64,000 nucleotides of DNA from Protonemura montana (taxonomy: Eukaryota > Arthropoda > Insecta > Plecoptera > Nemouridae). Location: the NCBI GenBank assembly GCA_947568835.1, contig OX387609.1, positions 14,067,708-14,131,707 on the forward strand, read 5' to 3'. Below, in pieces: positions 55,987 to 64,000 of the stretch. Positions within the stretch are counted from its first letter, which is position 1, and each line of letters begins with the position of its first letter. Position numbers and translations under genes: made by a program. The notes beneath the pieces were generated by a model. That model was not told where the DNA came from. It ran no database searches and saw only the letters and a program-made list of their open reading frames with translations.

Positions 55987-56659
55987 CAGCCAACACAGTG
56001 TGTCAAAGTGACAAGGCTAAGCGGTGGCCGGTTCTTGGTGCTGTTGGACAGGAGCAGCCATCACAGTGTGTCAAAGTGACAAGGCTAAGCGGTGGCCGGT
56101 CCTTGGTGCTGTTGGACAGGAGCAGCCAACACAGTGTGTCAAAGTGACAAGGCTAAGCGGTGGCCGGTCCTTGGTGCTGTTGGACAGGAGCAGCCAACAC
56201 AGTGTGTCAAAGTGACAAGGCTAAGCGGTAGCTGGTCCTTGGTGCTGTTGGATAGGAGCAGCCAACACAGTGTGTCAAAGTGACAAGGCTAAGCGGTGGC
56301 TGGTCCTTGGTGCTGTTGGACAGGAGCAGCCAACACAGTGTGTCAAAGTGACAAGGCTAAGCGGTGGCTGGTCCTTGGTGCTGTTGGATAGGAGCAGCCA
56401 ACACAGTGTGTCAAAGTGACAAGGCTAAGCGGTGGCCGGTCCTTGGTGCTGTTGGACAGGAGCAGACAACACAGTGTGTCAAAGGGACAAGGATAAGCAG
56501 TGGCCGGTCCTTGGTGCTGTTGGACAGGAGCAGCCAACACAGTGTGTCAAAGTGACAAGGCTAAGCGGTGGCCGGTCCTTGGTGCTGTTGGACAGGAGCA
56601 GCCAACACAGTGTGTCAAAGGGACAAGGCTAAACGGTGGCTGGTCCTTGATGTTGGACA
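55987..56659 (+). repeat. 68-bp minisatellite from SINE core, locus 2, about 10 units
   Basis: The same unit as 33702-34200. It runs directly into unamplified SINE core (next entry), which shows its origin. Confidence 0.94.
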
Positions 56660-56715
56660 AGACCAGGCTGCGTGCCGGCACCGGGTTCACCCTCAGCTCC
56701 CTACCACTATCAGCT
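56660..56715 (+). mobile_element. SINE core remnant at end of the 68-bp array
   Basis: Continues ACCAGGCTGCGTGCCGGCAC, CGGGTTCACCCTC, matching the SINE core's GTAGGCTACGTGCCGGCACC. Confidence 0.8.
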
Positions 56716-58803
56716 GGCTTCGCCGCCTACCGCTAGGTGCGCCACTGGTCGCATCCAGCCAGAGCAGGCTTGACGCGAGTGGGCTCGAGCCTTCAGGGTC
56801 TTCTTCGTCCACAGAATCCCTGGCCGCTTGAAAACCTGTATTTAACTCCCTGAGAGCGAGAGAGAAAGAAGATGGGTGGCTTTGTGGGTGGGAGCGAGAC
56901 GGACCGTCGACGTTGTGGTCATCGAGGTCCGAAAGGTCACTGACCAATTGCGATGGGTTTGAAAGTCTTGTCTTTTCTGAGTATACGACGGTGTTAAGTG
57001 CACTGTGAGGTGGATTCGTTGGGTCCTGCCATGGTGCTAAAACATTCGATTTAGTATTAGATTAGTTAATTTTTTTCATCTTTAGGTGCTCAGGGTTCTG
57101 GGTCTTGTAATATGTGTGTCTAAACGTGCTGGGCAACTTACATATGATGAACATCGATTTCTGTATGAATACCTTTGATGTCTTAATCACAATTTTAGGT
57201 TAATCAATATCTCTGAAGCGGTAAACGCAACTGGTCATCGAAGTAGTTTCACTAATATAGGTCATATCTAAGGGAATAAAGTAGCAATGGTTGTAGGCAA
57301 TATATTATCAAGGTTGCTTCTAATTTAGCGTAGTGCAGCACTTGTCCCCTATAGATTCGACCCCTAAGATACAATAGACCGATGCAAGGGGCATATTTAT
57401 TGGTAATATTAGGCCATCAGACAGCAAACAAAAATAACCCAATCACACATCCTCGTTTTCAGACAAATCAGCTCATGCCAGAAACGTCCAAGTAATTTCA
57501 AAATCTCCCTAACATCAGCAATGACGTCCTCCGAAACAAGCCCACAACGCCACAGTCCGTTTAATAATCTCACCGCCTTGGCTTGTTCGTTTCCCACGTC
57601 GAGCTGTCGGATAAATATGTTGCCCCTGCGTTGTCGGCAGCCCACCATACACTGACGTCATATGCACCGGTTGCCACAGGGCACCCTTCTTGAAGAGGGT
57701 GGGGGAGGGGGGGGGGGGGGGCGTTGTGGTCGAGTTGGGGGTGATGTGAGATGTGTGTGGAGACGTCGGTTCCTCCAAGTGTGTGGTTGTGGGGTAGCGT
57801 AGGGTGGGGGAGTTATGTTTGGTAGGATTTCACCCTTGATGTGCTCGTATAATATTTTGCAGTCTTCATTAATTTGCAGCAGTGGCGTAGAAAGCACTAA
57901 TGAAGTGAGTGTTGTGGTTTTGTCTGTGCGACAGAGCTTTATACCAAAATCTGCGTTTTCATATTTGTTATTCTCAAAGAAAATAGCAACAAATTCAACG
58001 ACCGTTAGTAGAAAATGTATGATGAGGCGAATGAAACTACAAGTCCCATATCTTTTAAATACAGTTTCCTTTTTTTTTAAACACTCTAAAAAGCAATATT
58101 TGCAAAACATCACAATTTAAAGGTCTTCAAAATGCGGTACAATTCCAAATCGGGTTCAAGCGCTCAAGATTGGTTCTGGTTCAGCATCCCAGGAACGGTT
58201 TGTGTACAAGTATAGACTGCCCGTAAGGGAAACGTGAAGCGCATTTTATCGACGACCATATAACATTTTACGGGCGTAAGAAAAGCACACATCCAAACAT
58301 CGAGTGGCTTCACTTTTAAATCCATGAAAACACTCATCTCACGCACGCATTGTGCGTAATGACCCCAAGGGCTTGAAATCAGCTCATCCATTCCACGCAG
58401 TCCCAGCTGACCACGCTTTAACCTTCATCCTAGACAATACACAGTTGAAATCGGGCTGCCAATCGCAGAAATATGCCTCATAAAAGTCGCAAACACACTT
58501 TGAAGCGCACGGGCCGCAAAAACGCATTCCCTATTTGAAGAAGGCCGGCTACCTCAGCTCTATCAATAGTGCATTACACTCATCTCTATTCCCCTCTCTC
58601 TCGCACTCGTCTCCAAGCAATGAAATAAAAAGCCTGCAGGATTGCACAATAAACTAGACTGGTGGTAGATTCCTGGATAGAGGGATGTTTTCCTTCAAGG
58701 AGATGGGCTCGAATAATATAGATAGATATTGATGATGGCTGACCGACATTATTCAGTTTAGCCATGTTGGTTCATCTCTTGACTACCATATGAAGAACTG
58801 GTA
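56716..58803. other. Unique stretch, no gene recognised
   Basis: CRE palindrome at 57653-57660 and G15 at 57707-57721. Short frames on both strands have no recognisable product. Confidence 0.45.
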
Positions 58804-59900
58804 GCAAGGCATAGCCTGGCATGGCATGGCATGGCATGGCATGGCATGGCATGGCATGGCATGGCATGGCATGGCATGGCATGGCATGGTATGGCATGGC
58901 ATGGCATGGCATGGCATGGCATGGCATGGCATGGTATGGCTTGGCATGGCATGGCATGGCATGGTATGGTATGGCTTGGCATGGCATGGCATGGTATGGC
59001 ATGGCAAGGCATGGCAAGGCATTGCATGGTATGGCATGGCATGGCATGGCATGGCTTGGCATGGCATAGCCTGGCATGGCATGGCATGGCATGGCATGGC
59101 ATGGCATTGCATGGCATGGCATGGCATGGCATGGCATGGCATGGTATGGTATGGTATGGCATGGCATGGCATGGCATGGCATGGCATGGCATGGAATGGC
59201 ATGGCTTGGCATGGCATGGCATGGCATGGCATGGTTTAGCATGGCATGGCATGGCATGGCATGGCATGGCATGGCAAGGCTTGGTATGGCATAGCATAGC
59301 AAGGCAAGGCATGGCAAGGCTCGGTATGGTATGGCATGGCATGGTATGGCATGGCATGGCATGGCATGACATGGCATGGCATGGCATGGTATGGCATGGC
59401 TTGGCATGGCATGGCATGGCATGGCATGGCTTGGCATGGCATGGCATGGCATGGCTTGGCATGGCATAGCCTGGCATGGCATGGCATGGCATGGCATGGC
59501 ATGGCTTGGCATGGCATGGCATGGCATGGCATGGCACGGCATGGCTTGGCATGGCATGGCATGGCATGGCATTGCATGGCATGGCATGGCATGGCATGGC
59601 ATGGCATGGTATGGTATGGTATGGCATGGCATGGCATGGCATGGCATGGCATGGCATGGAATGGCATGGCTTGGCATGGCATGGCATGGCATGGCATGGT
59701 TTAGCATGGCATGGCATGGCATGGCATGGCATGGCATGGCAAGGCTTGGTATGGCATAGCATAGCAAGGCAAGGCATGGCAAGGCTCGGTATGGTATGGC
59801 ATGGCATGGTATGGCATGGCATGGCATGGCATGACATGGCATGGCATGGCATGGTATGGCATGGCTTGGCATGGTATGGCATGGCATGGCATGGCATGGT
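58804..59900 (+). repeat. CATGG pentamer satellite with 465-bp higher-order repeat
   Basis: Almost pure (GGCAT)n with point variants (GGTAT, GGCTT, GGCAA). A rare block (ATGGTTTAGC ... AGCATAGCAAGGCAAGGC ... GGCTCGG) appears at about 59231 and again at 59696, so a 465-bp segment has duplicated. Frames of up to 390 codons (MPCHA period) are trivial. Confidence 0.96.
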
Positions 59901-61409
59901 ATAACATAAGATATACTTATAGGATAACAGGAAAAAATTAACAATTCACAATTCGCTTAAACGGAATCCTAGAAAAGCACATTTAAAAACATACCTGGAC
60001 GACTTGGTAAAATTACAGTCATTTTTAGAGTAATTTACATCAACTCATACTTTCAATACTGTCTTCTGCGTAGTATGAAACCAATATGAACATATTTTGC
60101 ATAAAACTAGTGTATCTCTATCAGTAAAAACATGGCAACAACGATGGCTTCCCTCCACTTGACGCCATGACACCCTGACCCGATATCAATAACCATATCA
60201 ATAATCCTGTAACAACGTCACTCCTTGGAACTCAATACGTCTCTATGGCTGTTATGGGGTGGAAAACATCACGTAGTGTTATAAAGAATTGCACCCAGTC
60301 GATACTGATCTACGACCATGAGAGGGGGGAGCACGTGGTAATAAGACCATGCGAGGCATTGATTCATGGGACCTCGCTAAGACTGCAAGGGTAGGGGGCA
60401 GAGCTCGGATGATGGGTGGACTACGAGGTTGTCGGCTGGATTTTGGTTGCAAGCCAATTTTGGTAAGGGCTGGGCGAGTTATAGGTGGTCGGGAATCGAG
60501 TTTTCAATTTTTTTGGCTGAGTGTAAGGTCGTAATGTAAATATGGTTGAGTTGCTTTTGAAATTGTCGAACGTTTTCAAGTTTAAGGTCATATGTTTGTA
60601 GACGGATAGAATTTTGTTAGGCATTTTAAATTGATATTTTGTGGTGTTTAGCGACGGATAGTTTTGGCAACTGACTTTGTGGCACTGGTATTATGGAATT
60701 GGCTTCCCATCAAATCGTCAAGCTTTTTTGAACGTTACTTTTGAGCAAACCTTTAGGCACTTTAGTTAAATCTCGCCAAATGTAATACAGTTTGAACTTT
60801 GCAATGTCTCTCACGAAACAAGCAACAAGGCGATGAACACAAGGGATGTAAGAAAATGTTAATTTTCAACTCAATACATTTTAGAAGTGGAGCTAAGAGG
60901 AATCTGTGCAGCTGCAATTGTACCCAGCTAAGTGTTGACTAATGTTACTAATTGTCGAGCTAATTGCGTTCATGGGCACGTCATAGCTGCCCGTGTAAGT
61001 GCACAGGAAATAAAGTCGAGTCCAGGAGGCGGTATTTACAAGAGAGTGACTTAATTTTAACGATCCGAGCTTGAGAATTGCTCGGGTTCGAAGTGATTTA
61101 AAAAAAAGAGCGCTTCGCTGTGAACGTTAGCAATCTTTTTTAACGGCTTTTTAAAACACTTTCATTAATTGGGATGAGTTCACAAAAAAAAAAAAAAAAA
61201 AAAAAAATGTGTTTGTAATTACTTAAGTGTTCAAGAAATATTTTACTTAGGGCTGAGAATAATAATATTAAAAAGATGAAACTGCTAATTGTGCAGTGTC
61301 TGGGAGAGTTCGTCTCTGTCAAAAGATTTATAAAATAGACAATTTAAACTTTTTAAGCTAGAAAAACTAACTTCATGTATAAATACAAAATTATGCTTCA
61401 AAATACGTT
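59901..61409. other. Unique AT-rich stretch
   Basis: A24 tract at 61184-61207. No gene recognised. Confidence 0.45.
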
Positions 61410-61550
61410 CCGGTACTGGGTTACCCTTTCGCCCTTCTAGGCTATGTAAGGTTCATCATCATCCTCATCATAACACGACGCCTTAAGACCAGTTTCATAG
61501 AGTCAGTTGTCAAAACAGTGCGTCGTTAAACACCAATAATCAAATAAATC
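61410..61550 (+). mobile_element. SINE 3' tail, 5'-truncated copy
   Basis: GGTACTGGGTTACCCTTTCG, TTCATCATCATCCTCATCAT, ACACGACGCCTTAAGACC, CAGTGCGTCGTTAAACACCA. Only the tail of the 5S-headed SINE is present, as expected of 5' truncation by a LINE reverse transcriptase. Confidence 0.75.
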
Positions 61551-62591
61551 TGATGGAAATGTGTTAAAAATCGCTGGTTCTTGTTGACTTTGTGACTTTA
61601 TGTGTTTTTCTTCAGCCAACACGAGAAGGTTTTACTTTATTTTCAATGTTTTCTTGAAAGGTTTCTTAGCCTGTTTGTCTCCGATCAAGCTGGAGCAGTA
61701 TTTCTTAAATTGGTCGTCAATGGGACTAACTCTCCCGGATCCCTTACAATCATTCCCCTCCTTCCCGGTCCCTGGATTCATAAGCCTCATTCCCTCGGGA
61801 TCTCCGTCGCTACGTGTTCCATTTCCTGTCCGAAATATCGTTAAAACTGCCCGAAATGTTCCCCTAAATCCTCGCCTATAAAAGACACGAAGCCAGCCAA
61901 CGAATCTTTATGTTATTGAACATTTTACAATTAGAGTCTAGAAAGCCCGACGGTCGTTGTCATGAAATTAAGGTTAGCATTTTTAATTGTCACACTTGCC
62001 CCAAAAAACTATTATCAAATAAAAATCCTTTGTCGAATATGAACAAAGCTTTGCGTCAAAGCTGTGGTCGACAAAATGGCCACCAGCTCAATGTCATCTC
62101 TTGCACCAAGTTATCTTCATCTTCAAAATCTATCCGTCATTGCCATTATTAAAAGAAAATAACAAATTCAAAACCAAAACAGCAGCCAAATATTCATAAA
62201 CAATTCCATTCTCTGACAATCATCTCCCAACTCGGCCTTCCCCTTTCAACGGCGTCCTCCCAATCAAAGCTACACCTTGCACCGACTTTACGGTCCGCCG
62301 CCCACGACTCACCAGGGGGAGGGGCGTTTCGCTGTGACAGTCCAACAATGGCCATGTTGTACGACAATTATCATCCCCTTGACTGGACGCTGTCGTTTGT
62401 CCGTCGTCGTCGTGGTCAGATTGGTGCAAGGGGGTGCGACGTGGTCAAGCGGTGGCCAGATGGTCTGGCAATGGAGATGAGGTTGTACCCAGATTATTGC
62501 TTCGGTGATTCAGACCTTTCGTTTCACATGAGTATCGCTTAATATTTGGTGATTATATTGTGTATTCTTGTTACTTTATCTACTTAGTTAT
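61551..62591. other. Unique stretch, no gene recognised
   Basis: Short frames on both strands (for example 61600-61881) have no known domain. Confidence 0.4.
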
Positions 62592-62795
62592 GACAAAAAC
62601 TATTTTAACTGGGTTTTGAATGCCAAGTGAAGAACAACTAAATTTCCTAACGTTTCGTAACTTGTACCTGTTACTTTATCAAGGGTTAAAGCAGTCCTGA
62701 TAATTTTCCGATCACAAAATTACCACAAAAATTAAGACAATTGCTTCCTTAAAGCATCTTACTAAAATAATCGAGGTCAATAACTCAAAAACAAA
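62592..62795 (+). mobile_element. Single-arm copy of element M1
   Basis: AAAACTATTTTAACTGGGTT, TTGAATGCCAAGTGAAG, CCTAACGTTTCGTAACTTGT, AAAGCAGTCCTGATAATT, GTCAATAACTCAAAAAC. Diverged from 46971. Confidence 0.75.
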
Positions 62796-63069
62796 CATAT
62801 TTTGTAATGAATCATATTGCATCTTACCATGAGACCATTTAACAAGTTCTTGCTATCACCATAGTTTGGTTGCTTTTGATAACCATGATTTCACAGGTAT
62901 TGGAGATCTCACTGCTTATACATTTAACAATCAAATAACAATCAAATTCTATCAAAGTTAGCCACAAAACGCACCTGTTTTACCCTAAACCTAATTACTT
63001 ATTACAAAAATGTAATAAGATTGCACTTCTCATTGCAACCAGAAACTTGTTTTTATACAAATAAATATT
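62796..63069. other. AT-rich unique stretch
   Basis: No gene or repeat seen. Confidence 0.4.
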
Positions 63070-63345
63070 TTAACGGTCAGTTTTTTTTTGTACATTTGAA
63101 TTCCTGTAAAATTTTGTTTGTTTAGCATCTGGTGTCGAAGGCACAAGCCTAAGATCACATTGAATCCACACGAGCTCAGCTGCAAGCTTGTGGTTTCCAA
63201 TATAATTCAGTTTGGCAAATGTACCTCCCAATGCAGGAAGTATTCTGTGGTCTTCCACCTTCTTTCGGCGTTGCTTTGAAGGGAAGAGGTGTGGTCTTGT
63301 AACTAGTTCGGAGCTGTCTTCACCCTCTGGACTGTTCTGTGCCAT
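63070..63345 (-). CDS. Weak candidate coding exon, 91 codons, unknown product
   Basis: I do not recognise this protein. It is the only frame in the window of non-repetitive, balanced composition with a good start context (ACAATGG: A at -3, G at +4). The translation begins MAQNSPEGEDSS, has a basic patch SKQRRKKVEDHR near residues 23-34, then a more hydrophobic stretch around KLAAELVWIQ (residues 53-62). There is no signal peptide or evident membrane segment. A GT that could act as a splice donor follows the AELVWIQ codons, so it might be a first exon with the rest elsewhere. It could equally be chance. Confidence 0.2.
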   Translation of the reverse strand: MAQNSPEGEDSSELVTRPHLFPSKQRRKKVEDHRILPALGGTFAKLNYIGNHKLAAELVWIQCDLRLVPSTPDAKQTKFYRNSNVQKKTDR

Positions 63346-64000
63346 TGTCTTCCGTTGAATAGGGACGTTTTTTGTGTTTTGGGAAACGACTTTGCATTGT
63401 CTGGGATGGTCAAAGGGTCAGGTCAGTGAAGTTGTGAAAGGATATCCGTTTTCAATGATTTTCAATGAATACTGAGCTATGGTAAATCATAAAAAGGTAA
63501 AATTTGTTATGCTTATATGTGTCACATGAGGGTTCATAAAATGTATGCATTTCAATCACTGGGCAGGTAATTAAATGTTTTAATTTTAAAATGAATACAT
63601 TTGTGCAAAATTGTTTAAATTTCATTCTGCATACGGGTTCAAAAAATTCTGATTACACTTTCCTCGGCTCGATTTTAACATGTGTGACGCAACTGGTGTT
63701 TTTTTTTCATACATAACAGAGTAGATAATGCGTCGTCAAACGATGCGTGAAAATAACTGCTAGTGAAATATTCCAAAAGTACGTGTACATCATGTAATTG
63801 TATCGGCCGTGATCACATGCAAAAAAACACAAAACAATTACACATAAAAACATTCCTCGTATTTCGGGTAATAACAATATTCATGTTCGTTATGTAAACA
63901 TGGAAAAAATTGTGTTTATCAGCCAAGAATTCATTTATGCTAATTTATAAAAAAAAAAACGGGCCTTTTTTGTAGCATAATAACTACAATTTTAAATTTG
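63346..64000. other. AT-rich unique stretch to window end
   Basis: Could include the promoter of the candidate exon at 63070-63345 if that is real. No TATA or repeat that I can defend. Confidence 0.35.

Noticed and set aside
55359..55996. Overlapping minus-strand frames of 150 and 94 codons
   Set aside because: No recognised domain. The longer one ends in AT-rich low-complexity residues and the two overlap in different frames.
58758..59944. Cys/His-rich repeat protein from the CATGG satellite
   Set aside because: Trivial translation of a pentamer on both strands.
1..64000. Centromeric or telomeric satellite domain
   Set aside because: Many different short arrays separated by unique sequence and two intact tRNA genes; no single dominant satellite and no TTAGGG-type repeats.

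Overview
The window looks like nuclear DNA of an animal, most likely an invertebrate; I cannot determine the phylum. It has no recognisable bacterial gene and no operon. It carries one tRNA gene with a standard intron between positions 37 and 38, several families of dispersed retroposons and foldback elements, AT-rich unique sequence, and long minisatellites. I found no protein-coding gene I can defend. The long open frames all lie inside tandem arrays whose unit happens to lack stop codons. One 91-codon frame near the right edge (63070-63345, minus) is the only non-repetitive coding candidate, and it is weak.

Two RNA genes look intact: tRNA-Leu(AAG) at 927-1008 (minus) and intron-containing tRNA-Ile(UAU) at 18759-18850 (plus). 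The rest is dominated by repeats. By my own addition about 22 kb, roughly a third of the window, is tandem array. Unit sizes are 5, 9, 17, 20, 30, 41, 44, 49, 53, 68, 70 (two unrelated families), 82, 91/92 (two unrelated families) and 114 bp.

The unifying theme is RNA polymerase III sequence. (1) A 30-bp array of about 82 units (19089-21551) is a chain of perfect tRNA T-arms, each with a B-box. (2) Two arrays of a 70-bp unit (13968-15146, 48698-49351) are tandem tRNA-Ala(UGC)-like bodies. (3) At least seven loci hold a composite SINE. Its head is the internal promoter region of 5S rRNA, tandemly repeated 3 to 8 times as 91-bp units, followed by a conserved core and a tail ending in GCGTCGTTAAACACCAC. 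Two further loci hold a 92-bp version of the head alone. (4) Two 68-bp arrays (33702-34200, 55987-56659) are amplifications of a piece of that SINE's core. (5) A foldback element carries a tRNA-like sequence between inverted arms.

Other arrays have no Pol III link that I can see. These are a GC-rich 70-bp family at three loci in both orientations, a 92-bp family at two loci with shared flanks, and single-locus arrays of 20, 41, 44, 49, 53, 82 and 114 bp and of the CATGG pentamer. Several show higher-order repeats, which points to recent local duplication. A second foldback family (22700-23200 and four partial copies) carries a motif resembling the hammerhead ribozyme core.

Nothing here shows genes working together. 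The window reads as an intergenic or heterochromatin-like region in which Pol III-derived SINEs insert and then fragments of them expand in tandem.
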